25,212 nucleotides of DNA from NCBI GenBank assembly GCA_051961995.1, contig JBQCCR010000025.1, positions 1 through 25,212 of the forward strand, given 5' to 3'. This DNA is from 66-474 sp051961995. GTDB lineage: Bacteria > Pseudomonadota > Gammaproteobacteria > Xanthomonadales > Rhodanobacteraceae. A program made the position numbers and the translations under genes. The notes under the pieces are model-generated. The model made no database searches. It was not told the DNA's origin and saw only the letters and a program-made list of their open reading frames with translations. The first letter of the stretch is position 1. The number at the start of each line of letters is the position of its first letter. Positions 6,492 through 13,629 of this stretch are shown one piece after another.

Positions 6492-6872
6492 TCAATGTTG
6501 CTGGTCGGCCGTCGTCGGCCTCTCTGCACATTGCAGGAACTCGGCGCGGCTCAGCTTGCCGTCACCATTCGTATCGCAACCCGGAAAGCGCTGGCCGCTG
6601 TCGCCATTGGCGACGAACTCATCCCGCGAAAGGAACTCGTCGCTGTTGGCATCCAGGTGGGAAAACATCCGGTTGGCTTCGTCTGCGCTCATGCCCGATG
6701 CCAATCCATTGCCGGAATTCACCATGCCGCTCCCCGGCTTGCTGCCCGCCTCAGTGGCCGGCACTTGCCTGGTTTGATCGGTAGGGGTGGTCTGCTGAGG
6801 TGTCTGCGCCGAAGCGCCGGCCGCCAATCCCGCCAACGCGATGCCGCAGAAAATCGTCGTGATGTATCGCAT
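6492..6872 (-). CDS. Secreted EF-hand (calcium-binding) protein
   Basis: The protein has 126 residues with a signal peptide (about 1-22, ending ASA before Gln23), a disordered Pro/Thr/Gly-rich stretch to about residue 60, and two EF-hand loops. Loop one is Asp74-Glu85 (DANSDEFLSRDE) and loop two is Asp100-Glu111 (DTNGDGKLSRAE); both have the acidic residues at positions 1, 3 or 5 and 12 needed for calcium. Two cysteines (99 and 115) could form a disulfide in the periplasm. The start at 6872 has a good Shine-Dalgarno (AAGGAG at 6878-6883, 5-base spacing). Upstream in-frame codons are ignored for that reason. The function is unknown; small periplasmic EF-hand proteins probably buffer or sense calcium. 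A terminator lies downstream at 6313-6337. Confidence 0.85.
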   Translation of the reverse strand: MRYITTIFCGIALAGLAAGASAQTPQQTTPTDQTRQVPATEAGSKPGSGMVNSGNGLASGMSADEANRMFSHLDANSDEFLSRDEFVANGDSGQRFPGCDTNGDGKLSRAEFLQCAERPTTADQQH

Positions 6873-7041
6873 GATTGCTCCTTGTCTGATGGACAGCCAA
6901 GGCATGGCAGGCTTCATGCCAAGCGCGCGGGCGTGAAGTCGCGGGGTCGTGCACCCCGGCGTTGCATGCACGCGAAAAAATTTCACGCAGCGGTGACGGA
7001 TTACCTTCGTGTCGCTTGTCAACTCTCGATCCGGAGATCCG

Positions 7042-8970
7042 CTACAGCTCACGCACGATGCGAAATCCCACTCTGCCGCTGCGGGCCGTATTCGGCGCCG
7101 CCTGCCGATAAGCCGAGCGGTCCTGCTCGGGCGCACTGCCCCAGGAGCCGCCGCGGATCACGCGTTCATCGCAGCCGGGGTTCACCCACGCGCTGCCGTC
7201 GCGCGGCGCGCGCGTGTAGTTCTCATGCCAGCAGTCGGTGACCCATTCGGACACGTTGCCGTCGATGTCGTAGATGCCGAACGGATTCGCGGCGAAGCTC
7301 ATCACTGGTGCCGGGCCCCAGTAGCCATCGTCGTAATCGTGGAAGGCATTCGACCAGCTGCGATGCGAAGGCGAGCGATCGCCGCTGCCGGTGAGGTTCT
7401 CCACCGGCGTGGTCGGTGTGCCGTCGCCCCACCAAAACGGCGTGGAGGTCCCGCCGCGCACGGCGTATTCGAATTCGGCCTCGCTGGGCAGGCGGTAGTG
7501 CTTGCCGGTGCGCTGCGACAGCCACTGCACGTAAGCCTGCGCATCGTTCCAGGAGATATTCACCACCGGATCGTTGTCGTGCGCGCGCTTGCCGGAATAA
7601 TCGTCCTGCCAGTCGGCGCTGGACACGGTCTGCATGCGTCCGCTGTTCTCGTCATACACCGAGGCCCCGCCCAGCTTGACGGAGTCCGGCACGTAACCCG
7701 ACGCGCGCACGAATTCGCGGAACTGCGCGACGGTCACTTCGCTGCGGCCGATCGCGAAACCTTTCGCGATATCCACTTCGTGCTGAGGCTGTTCGGCACT
7801 GGCGTGACCGCGCTCGTTGAGCGGCGACCCCATCTGGAACGTGCCCAACGGCACCACCACCATCGCCGGCGCGGTGCCTACGAGATCAAGATAGCGATCG
7901 GAAATCACCTCGCCTGGACGATAACTCGCATAGGTGCGCGCATCGCTGATCCGCTGCAACAACGTTTGCACGTCGGTGTTGTCGGCCAGCTTCTGCGCCT
8001 GCTCCGCCAGCGTCTGCGCAAGCGCGAGATTGCCCGCGTCCAGCGCCGAGTGCGCCTGCGCCAGAAGGCTGGCGCCGCGTTGACCGCGCATCGCCAGCAC
8101 GCGCGCGCGCGTATCGGCCAGCGCCGCGGAAGACGGCAGGATCGCCGCTGCGTCTTCCAGCGCCGCGTCGACCCCGGCGTCGTTGTTCTGCGCGGCGGCG
8201 GTGAGCGCACGATCCAGCGCCGCGCGCTGCACCTGTTCCAGCCCCTGCCGCGCCACCGCGTTTTCCGGATCGAGCGTCAACACCTTCCGGTACAGTGCGA
8301 GCGCATTGTTTTCCCCGGGCCCTTCCATGCGGCCCTGCTGCATGTAGGTGGCGGCCTGCTCGACCAGCGGACGCACCTTGTCGGCAGCGTTGATGCGCAG
8401 CGCCAGGCTCTGCGCATCGGCGGTCGCACCGGGCACGCGCTTCAGCGCGGCGAGATCGTCACGCGCGGCATCCAGATCGTTCGTCGCCAGCGACTGCAAG
8501 GTATCGGCGACCAGCCGCGCATGCACGTTGGAGAGCGCGGCGCGCACGTGCGCGTCGTTCGGGTCCATTGCCATCGCCTGCAACACCAGGGTCACCGCGC
8601 TTTCTTCGCCGGGACCATTGAGATTGCCCACGGCCGCGGCCTTGTCGGCCTGCGCCAGCAGTGCCCCGATCGCGGCATTGCCGCCCTTCGTGCTGAACGT
8701 GCTGCCGCGCGCGCGCTGCGCGATCACCGCCGAGGGCGCCAGCGAGATCGGCGGGCCGGCTTGCAGTTCGGATTCGGCCGGAATCAGTGCGCGGTGGTTG
8801 AGCCCCTGCGTCGCCACGTTGGTCTGCAACGCCTCGGGTACACGCGTGGCGCTTTCCGGCACGTGCAGCGCCTGCGGAAAAAACCGGTACACCAGCGCAA
8901 ACAGCAGCAAGGCCACGCCGATCGCGCCGCCGATTGCATGCTGGCGAGTGAAGGTTTGCGGGGCGGGCAT
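7042..8970 (-). CDS. Membrane-anchored FGE/SUMF1-like domain protein with TPR-like repeats, catalytic cysteines absent
   Basis: The protein has 642 residues. One membrane helix (about 12-30) anchors it, with the rest probably periplasmic. Residues about 95-345 are Ala-rich helical, TPR-like repeats. A GPGE block followed by a helix ending in DP occurs twice (119-137 and 217-235), about 98 residues apart. The C-terminal formylglycine-generating-enzyme-like domain runs from about 368 to 640, with typical pieces FQMGSP, EVTVAQFREF, NISWNDAQAYVQWLS, RLPSEAEFEYA, GNVSEWVTDCW, RGGSW and GFRIV. True FGEs have two copper-binding cysteines just after GGS; here the matching positions are Ser612 and Asp617. 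The fold is therefore probably not a sulfatase-activating oxidase and may instead bind a partner or ligand. Cys580 and Cys600 could form a structural disulfide. The gene is divergent from rnd across 116 bp. Confidence 0.85.
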   Translation of the reverse strand: MPAPQTFTRQHAIGGAIGVALLLFALVYRFFPQALHVPESATRVPEALQTNVATQGLNHRALIPAESELQAGPPISLAPSAVIAQRARGSTFSTKGGNAAIGALLAQADKAAAVGNLNGPGEESAVTLVLQAMAMDPNDAHVRAALSNVHARLVADTLQSLATNDLDAARDDLAALKRVPGATADAQSLALRINAADKVRPLVEQAATYMQQGRMEGPGENNALALYRKVLTLDPENAVARQGLEQVQRAALDRALTAAAQNNDAGVDAALEDAAAILPSSAALADTRARVLAMRGQRGASLLAQAHSALDAGNLALAQTLAEQAQKLADNTDVQTLLQRISDARTYASYRPGEVISDRYLDLVGTAPAMVVVPLGTFQMGSPLNERGHASAEQPQHEVDIAKGFAIGRSEVTVAQFREFVRASGYVPDSVKLGGASVYDENSGRMQTVSSADWQDDYSGKRAHDNDPVVNISWNDAQAYVQWLSQRTGKHYRLPSEAEFEYAVRGGTSTPFWWGDGTPTTPVENLTGSGDRSPSHRSWSNAFHDYDDGYWGPAPVMSFAANPFGIYDIDGNVSEWVTDCWHENYTRAPRDGSAWVNPGCDERVIRGGSWGSAPEQDRSAYRQAAPNTARSGRVGFRIVREL

Positions 8971-9051
8971 CGGAAGTATCCGGAATTGCTGTTATCGTGA
9001 TCTGTCCACCATAGCAAAGTCGCGCCCTTCGGCAAGCCCGCGCAGGAGTAT

Positions 9052-9090
9052 ATGGAACCCCATCACGCAACCGGCGGATCTCCCGCATGA
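9052..9090 (+). CDS. Possible 12-codon leader ORF overlapping the rnd start
   Basis: An ATG at 9052 follows AGGAG (9044-9048, only 3 bases of spacing) and opens a 12-codon frame (MEPHHATGGSPA). It ends at TGA 9088-9090, overlapping the rnd ATG as ATGA. rnd itself has only a weak Shine-Dalgarno (GGCGGA). This may be a translationally coupled leader. It may also be chance, as the ORF is very short. Confidence 0.25.
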   Translation: MEPHHATGGSPA

Positions 9091-10178
9091 GCGCCCCCTG
9101 GATCGCCGAGGGCCCGACCCTCGCCACGTGGCTCGGCGGCATCGCCGGAAGCGGCGCGATCGGACTCGACACCGAGTTCATGCGCCGCGACACCTTCTAC
9201 GCGAAGCTGGCGCTGATCCAGGTCGCCGCCGAGGGCCGTTGCGTGTTGGTGGATCCGCTGGCGTTCGATTGCGCGCCCGGCGTTCGCCAACTCGTTGGAG
9301 GGCGGTTGTGCGTGATGCACAGCGCCAGCGAAGACGTGGACGCGCTGGCACCCTTGCTCGGTGACACACCGCTGAACCTGTTCGACACCCAGATCGCCGC
9401 GGCCATGTGCGGGCTTGGATTCGGCCTGAGCTACCAGCGGCTGATCGCACTGCTGCTGGAGATCGAGATTCCCAAGGACGAGACGCGCTCGGACTGGCTG
9501 CGCCGTCCGTTGAGTGCGGCGCAGCTGGAATACGCCGAGCAGGACGTGGTGCACCTGCACGAATTGCATGCCTTGCTTGCCGAACGGTTGCGCGAACGCG
9601 GAAGGCTCGCATGGCACGCGCAGGATTGCGCACGGCTGGCAGCACGCGCGCATCGCGCGGAGGCGGACCCGCAACCGCAGCGCGCGTTCCGCAGCGCCGC
9701 CGGCTGGCCGCGTGCGCGACAGGCGCTGCTGCGGCGGATACTCCTCTGGCGCGAGCGCGCGGCCCGCACGCTCGACAAGCCACGCTCATGGCTGCTCGAT
9801 GATCCCGCCATGCTGTCGCTCGCGCAGCAGCCGCCGTCATCCTCGAATGAATTGTTCGAACGCACCCGCGGCCTGCGTTCGCTGCGATCTGCCCCACGCG
9901 CGGAATTGTTCGAACTGCTGCGCACCCCGGTGAGCGAAACCGAGCTGGCCGAAACCGCACCGGTTCCCCCGGCACCATCGGGCGCAGCCAAAGCCGCGGT
10001 CACTGCGATGAAACTCGCGGCCGACGCGATCGCCCTGGAACTGGACCTGCCCGCCGGCCTGCTCTGCCCGCGCCGTGCGTTGGAGGAATACGTTACCGCG
10101 CACGCATGGCCCGAGGCACTGGCCGGCTGGCGCCGCGAACTGCTGGAGCCCGCACTGGCATCGAAGCTGCCGGGGTGA
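9087..10178 (+). CDS. rnd: Ribonuclease D
   Basis: RNase D is a 3'-5' exoribonuclease that trims the 3' ends of tRNA precursors and other stable RNAs. The 363-residue protein has the DEDDy exonuclease domain in order: Exo I with Asp28 and Glu30 (GLDTEFMRR), Exo II with Asp83 (HSASEDVDAL), and Exo III with Tyr149 and Asp153 (YAEQDVVHL). An HRDC domain follows at about residues 210-290, then an Ala/Pro-rich linker and a second, degenerate HRDC-like region to the end. The length is close to that of the family (about 370-385). The ATG at 9087 overlaps the stop of a short possible leader ORF. The gene lies just upstream of tRNA-Ala, though they probably have separate promoters. Confidence 0.95.
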   Translation: MSAPWIAEGPTLATWLGGIAGSGAIGLDTEFMRRDTFYAKLALIQVAAEGRCVLVDPLAFDCAPGVRQLVGGRLCVMHSASEDVDALAPLLGDTPLNLFDTQIAAAMCGLGFGLSYQRLIALLLEIEIPKDETRSDWLRRPLSAAQLEYAEQDVVHLHELHALLAERLRERGRLAWHAQDCARLAARAHRAEADPQPQRAFRSAAGWPRARQALLRRILLWRERAARTLDKPRSWLLDDPAMLSLAQQPPSSSNELFERTRGLRSLRSAPRAELFELLRTPVSETELAETAPVPPAPSGAAKAAVTAMKLAADAIALELDLPAGLLCPRRALEEYVTAHAWPEALAGWRRELLEPALASKLPG

Positions 10179-10269
10179 ACGGAACGCTTGGCGCGCGCGC
10201 CCGCTCCCGCTACCATCTGCGGTGCGCGCGGGCCGCACCACCGGGTTCCGGCGCGCAAATCCGAATCGT

Positions 10270-10345
<76 letters not shown>

Positions 10346-10360
10346 TTTCACTCGGTACGA

Positions 10361-10386
10361 AACCGCGCCTCGAGCGCGGTTTTTTT
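10361..10386 (+). terminator. Intrinsic terminator of tRNA-Ala
   Basis: An 8-bp perfect stem (AACCGCGC 10361-10368 with GCGCGGTT 10374-10381, loop CTCGA) runs into seven consecutive T. This is a strong rho-independent terminator. Confidence 0.88.
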
Positions 10387-10405
10387 GTTGTACCTCGAAA
10401 TGAGG

Positions 10406-10432
10406 AATCCGGAGGCACCTGCCATCCGGATT
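10406..10432 (-). terminator. Inverted repeat, possible terminator of the hydrolase gene
   Basis: AATCCGGA (10406-10413) and TCCGGATT (10425-10432) form an 8-bp perfect stem with an 11-base loop, 25 bp past the stop of the minus-strand hydrolase gene. No clear T-run follows on the minus strand, so terminator function is uncertain. Confidence 0.35.
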
Positions 10433-10457
10433 TCGGTCGCTGACGTTTCAGGACGGA

Positions 10458-11387
10458 TTACCGCAACGCATTCGCCACCGCCGGGGCAAGGCTCGCCATG
10501 AACGCCTCCACCTGCGCGGTGTAATCAGAATGTTCGCCCAACCGTTCGTTGATTTCCCCATGACTGAGGTTTTCCGGCAGCACGCGCGCTTGCGTGCCAT
10601 AGCTGCGCGCCTTGTCCACGAACGCTTGCGCCTGCGGGCAGGAATCGCTGCGGCGCGATGAGCACACTGCGAGGAACGGCGCGATCTTCGAATGCAGTTG
10701 AACGATTGGCGAGGCGGCATCCCAGAATGCCGGGTCGCTGCCGAACGCGCGGTCGTAAAGCGGAAAGTGATGGCCACGCATGATCTGCGTGACATTGAAG
10801 ACCGCACTGTCCAGTGCGATCGTGCCGAGCCATGGTTGCGCGCCGAGCGAAGTCGCCATCGAGGGTTCCGCACTGATCAGCGAAACCAGGTGCGCGCCGG
10901 CGGAATGGCCCATCAGGATGAACTTGCGCGGATCGCCGCCCCACTCCGCCGCGTGCTGCTGCGCATAGGCGAGTGCTCGCGCCACGCTGCGCGCTTGTTG
11001 CACCGGATCGGTCTTCGGCAACATCGGGTAATTCACGGAAATCAGCACGAAGCCGCGCGGCACCCAGCGGGTCAGTTTGTTCTGCACCATGTTGTTCATG
11101 GCCTTGTCGCCGCGCTGCCAACCGCCGCCGTGCACCAGCAGGATCACCGGCGCGGCGTGCGCCTGCGCGGGAATGTAGACGTCCATGCGCTGCTGCGGAT
11201 CGCCGCCATAGGCGACATCGCGCTCCACGCGCGCGTCCGGGGGCAAGGTGATTTCCTTGCCGTAGCGCTGCGCACTGCCGTCGCGATATTGCATCAGCCG
11301 ATCGCGCAAGGCTCCGGCTTGCGCGGCACCGAATCCGAACAGTGGAATGGTCAAACCCAACGCGATGATCCTCCTCGTGATGCGCAT
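10458..11387 (-). CDS. Secreted alpha/beta hydrolase (BD-FAE / HSL-like esterase family)
   Basis: The protein has 309 residues with an N-terminal signal peptide (about 1-24, ending AQA), so it is probably periplasmic or exported. The esterase core has the oxyanion motif HGGGW (86-90), the nucleophile elbow GHSAG with Ser162 (160-164), and a likely catalytic His276 in LSHGEIN. Asp248 is a candidate for the acid. The pattern resembles carboxylesterases of the kynurenine formamidase/HSL type. The substrate is unknown, and Cys242 and Cys250 could form a disulfide. The ATG at 11387 is chosen because GGAG at 11394-11397 is well placed (6-base spacing). A longer form from 11399 would place that Shine-Dalgarno inside the gene. 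This is the most downstream gene of the minus-strand block between the two tRNA genes. Confidence 0.85.
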   Translation of the reverse strand: MRITRRIIALGLTIPLFGFGAAQAGALRDRLMQYRDGSAQRYGKEITLPPDARVERDVAYGGDPQQRMDVYIPAQAHAAPVILLVHGGGWQRGDKAMNNMVQNKLTRWVPRGFVLISVNYPMLPKTDPVQQARSVARALAYAQQHAAEWGGDPRKFILMGHSAGAHLVSLISAEPSMATSLGAQPWLGTIALDSAVFNVTQIMRGHHFPLYDRAFGSDPAFWDAASPIVQLHSKIAPFLAVCSSRRSDSCPQAQAFVDKARSYGTQARVLPENLSHGEINERLGEHSDYTAQVEAFMASLAPAVANALR

Positions 11388-11510
11388 CTGTTTCTCCATG
11401 CTCGCGCGCAGAATTCCTGGCGCCTGCAAGGGAAACGCTGCTGGACAAAATCCGCTTACAAGTCGAGCCGACGATGAGCCACAGCCGCGCGACATCCACC
11501 ACCGGCCTTG

Positions 11511-11555
11511 ATCGCGAAAGCGGATGCACCGGGTTCCGGCTTTCGCCGGGATGAC
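11511..11555. repeat. Short palindromic intergenic repeat
   Basis: GCGAAAGCGG (11514-11523) and CCGGCTTTCGC (11536-11546) are inverted copies around ACCGGGTTCCGGCTTTCGCC, ending in GGGATGAC. This is the widespread proteobacterial repeat whose reverse reading contains GTCATCCCGGCGAAAGCCGG. It lies between the hydrolase and the SDR genes and separates their transcripts only weakly. Confidence 0.7.
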
Positions 11556-11564
11556 TCGGCTGGT

Positions 11565-12554
11565 CTATCCGGTGGGCCCGCCGAGGATCGGAAGAATTGC
11601 GCCGCTGATGTAGCTCGCGCACGCCGGCGCGGCGAGGAACACGTACGCCGGCGCGATTTCTTCCGGCTGCGCCGGGCGGCCCATCGCGCTCTGCTTGCCG
11701 AAGTCCTTCACCTTTTCGGCAGGCTGGTCTGCGGGATTGAGCGGCGTCCATACGGGGCCGGGTGCGACCGCATTCACGCGAATGCCCTTGTCCACGAGAT
11801 TGGCGGCGAGCGATTTCGTGAAAGCGTGGATGCCGCCCTTGGTCATCGAGTAATCGAGCAGGTGCGGGTTGCCGAACAGCCCCGTTTCCGAACCGGTATT
11901 GATGATGCTGCCGCCTTCGTGCAAGTGCGGCAGCGCGGCTTTCGCCATGTGGAAGTAGCCGTACAGATTCGTGTGCAGCGTCTCGTCGAAATGTTCTTCG
12001 GTGATGTCTTCCAGCTTTTCGGCGTGGCTCTGGAACGCGGCGTTGTTGACCAGGATGGACAGCTTGCCGAACTCGTCCACCACCTGCGCCACGGCGGATG
12101 CGCAGAACGCCGGATCGGTGACGTCGCCCTTGATCAGCATGCACCGGTGGCCTTCGTTCTCGACGGCGGTCCCGGTCTCCGCGGCATCCTTGTCCGAGCT
12201 GAGATAAACGATGGCCACGTCCGCGCCTTCGCGTGCGAACAGCACGGCCACCGCGCGACCGATGCCGGAATCGGCGCCGGTGATCAGCGCGGTCATGTCC
12301 TTCAGTTTTCCGCTGCCCTCGTAATCGGGCGCGAGATATTCCGGACGCGGTTCCAGCTCGCTCTCGATGCCGGGCTTTTGCTGATGCTGTTGCGGCAGCG
12401 GATTGCGCGGATGCCGACGCGGGCCGGCCTGCGCGCTCTTGTGCGACTTGCCCGAGCCCGCAGCCTTGCGCGCACTGCGCCTGCGATCGTTGCGGTCGGT
12501 TTCGGACTGGATCTTGCGCTGTCTGGCCAGCGTCGCCTTGCTCTGCTTGCTCAT
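11565..12554 (-). CDS. Stress-type short-chain dehydrogenase/reductase with basic N-terminal tail (YghA/YdaD-like)
   Basis: The protein has 329 residues, with a classical SDR domain from about residue 85 to the end. It has the nucleotide motif TGADSGIG (92-99), NNAA (170-173), the catalytic Ser222 in GSETG, and Tyr235 with Lys239 in DYSMTKGG. The PGPVWT block (about 265-270) and the close of the domain at GAILPILGG are typical of the large SDR group induced by general stress in bacilli and enterobacteria. A 60-residue Lys/Arg/Gln-rich tail precedes the domain and appears disordered; it may bind nucleic acid or a surface, which is inference. The start at 12554 has AGGAAG at 12559-12564. The substrate is unknown. 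Neighbouring genes also look stress-related. Confidence 0.87.
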   Translation of the reverse strand: MSKQSKATLARQRKIQSETDRNDRRRSARKAAGSGKSHKSAQAGPRRHPRNPLPQQHQQKPGIESELEPRPEYLAPDYEGSGKLKDMTALITGADSGIGRAVAVLFAREGADVAIVYLSSDKDAAETGTAVENEGHRCMLIKGDVTDPAFCASAVAQVVDEFGKLSILVNNAAFQSHAEKLEDITEEHFDETLHTNLYGYFHMAKAALPHLHEGGSIINTGSETGLFGNPHLLDYSMTKGGIHAFTKSLAANLVDKGIRVNAVAPGPVWTPLNPADQPAEKVKDFGKQSAMGRPAQPEEIAPAYVFLAAPACASYISGAILPILGGPTG

Positions 12555-12626
12555 GATGCTTCCTGCATGCGCGTGCGATGCCGCGAGTCTCGGCGAGCGC
12601 GCGTCGTTGCAGCGTAAACAGCGGCG

Positions 12627-13097
12627 TCAGTGACGCTCCTCCGCCGCCTCGACCTGTTCGGTGCGCTCCTTCAACCGGCGCTCGTACTCATCCAGCATCT
12701 TGTTGATGTCGTCCGGCGCCTGCTCCGCCAGCTTGCGGTAGTGCCGACGCAAGCGTTCGAGCGTGGCGTCATCCAGATCCTCCAGATCGAGCATCGCATT
12801 GTTGGCCATCCGGGTGGCACGGATCAGCTCATCCAGCTTGGCCTGCATGGCGGTGGTGTCGCGGTTCTGGGTGTTCTGGATCAAAAACACCATCAGGAAA
12901 GTGACGATGGTGGTCCCGGTGTTGATCACCAGTTGCCACGTATCGCTGAAGTGGAAGATCGGACCGAGCACGGCCCAGCCGACCACGACCAGCAGCGCCA
13001 GGCCGAAGATCGCCGGTGTTCCAGAAGCGTGCGCCACCCACTGCGCGAAGCGCGAGAACGGTGAGACATGCACACGATGTTCTTCCGGCGCGCGCAT
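12627..13097 (-). CDS. Low-affinity iron permease family protein (PF04120 type)
   Basis: This is a small inner-membrane protein of 156 residues with two hydrophobic helices (about 28-48 and 56-76). The strongly conserved family segment FLMVFLIQNTQNRDT comes next, and the tail has the LDELIRATR pattern. A charged helical, possibly coiled-coil, C-terminus (about 105-156) rich in Glu, Arg and Asp completes it. The family name comes from yeast Fet4; transport of iron by the short bacterial forms is not well established. The start is placed at 13097, where the protein begins MRAPEEHRVHVSPFSRF. It lies 2 bases after the DUF421 stop, so the two are co-transcribed and perhaps coupled. A longer upstream reading would overlap the DUF421 gene and is rejected. 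Confidence 0.85.
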   Translation of the reverse strand: MRAPEEHRVHVSPFSRFAQWVAHASGTPAIFGLALLVVVGWAVLGPIFHFSDTWQLVINTGTTIVTFLMVFLIQNTQNRDTTAMQAKLDELIRATRMANNAMLDLEDLDDATLERLRRHYRKLAEQAPDDINKMLDEYERRLKERTEQVEAAEERH

Positions 13098-13099
13098 GA

Positions 13100-13570
13100 C
13101 TATCCCCGCTTGCAGACCGTGATGGTGCCATTGGCTTCGAGAATGGCCTGACCGATTTGCTCGTGGGTCAGGCTGTGCTTGCGCAGCACGCCTTCGAAGG
13201 TTCCTGCCGGCACATTGCATTTCTTCAGCACGTCATGGAACACCACGCCGTCGCGCGCAATCAGCACGGGTTTGCCATCGAGCAGCTGCTCCACGGGCTT
13301 GAAGCGGGCGGACAGGAACGCGCTCACGAAATCCAGCAACAGCAGTACTACGACCACCAGCAGCCCGCCGAGCACCGATTTGTCGTCGCCGAGCAGGGCC
13401 GAACGCACCGCGCTGCCAAGCACGATCACCACCACCAGATCGAAGATGCTCAGTTCGCCGACCGTGCGTTTTCCGGACAGACGCAACAGGACCAGCAACG
13501 CGACATAGACGATCGCCGCGCGGCACACCAATTCCCAGGCCGGTACACCAAGGGTGAACATCTCATGCAT
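13100..13570 (-). CDS. DUF421 (YetF-like) membrane protein
   Basis: The protein has 156 residues with three N-terminal membrane helices (about 12-31, 40-58, 64-85) and a small cytoplasmic alpha/beta domain. That domain has the family pattern GKPVLIARDGVVFHDVLKKCN and ends in ILEANGTITVCKRG. DUF421 proteins occur in spore formers and in environmental proteobacteria, often near general-stress genes; their biochemical function is unknown. The start at 13570 has GGAG upstream; a second ATG three codons in (13561) is possible. It probably forms a two-gene operon with the low-affinity iron permease-like gene (2-bp gap). In this block it sits next to the stress-type SDR and the histone-like protein, which supports an envelope or osmotic-stress role. 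That role is inference. Confidence 0.87.
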   Translation of the reverse strand: MHEMFTLGVPAWELVCRAAIVYVALLVLLRLSGKRTVGELSIFDLVVVIVLGSAVRSALLGDDKSVLGGLLVVVVLLLLDFVSAFLSARFKPVEQLLDGKPVLIARDGVVFHDVLKKCNVPAGTFEGVLRKHSLTHEQIGQAILEANGTITVCKRG

Positions 13571-13629
13571 GGCGGGTCTCCTCGATTGTCCACCTCACAC
13601 TCGAGTACGTTGCATCGCCGACCCGCGGG

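Noticed and set aside
6371..6494. A minus-strand reading frame ending at TAA (6371-6373) that reads like a protein tail (DPHMLQPDAGSTQ)
   Set aside because: It has no start codon or ribosome site, lies in a different frame from the EF-hand gene and falls between that gene and its terminator. I cannot support it as a gene or a pseudogene.
7042..8150. Active sulfatase-modifying (formylglycine-generating) enzyme
   Set aside because: Both catalytic cysteine positions are replaced (Ser612, Asp617), and no sulfatase gene is in the window.
7009..9000. A 663-codon open frame on the plus strand opposite the FGE-like gene
   Set aside because: It is antisense to a gene with clear domains. Its predicted protein is a low-complexity Arg/His/Gly-rich chain with no recognisable motif, as expected for the reverse frame of GC-rich coding DNA.
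10525..12144. A 539-codon minus-strand open frame crossing the hydrolase and SDR genes
   Set aside because: It runs out of frame through two real genes and the repeat between them. Part of its translation (SHPGESRNPV) is the well-known artefact of the 11511-11555 repeat.
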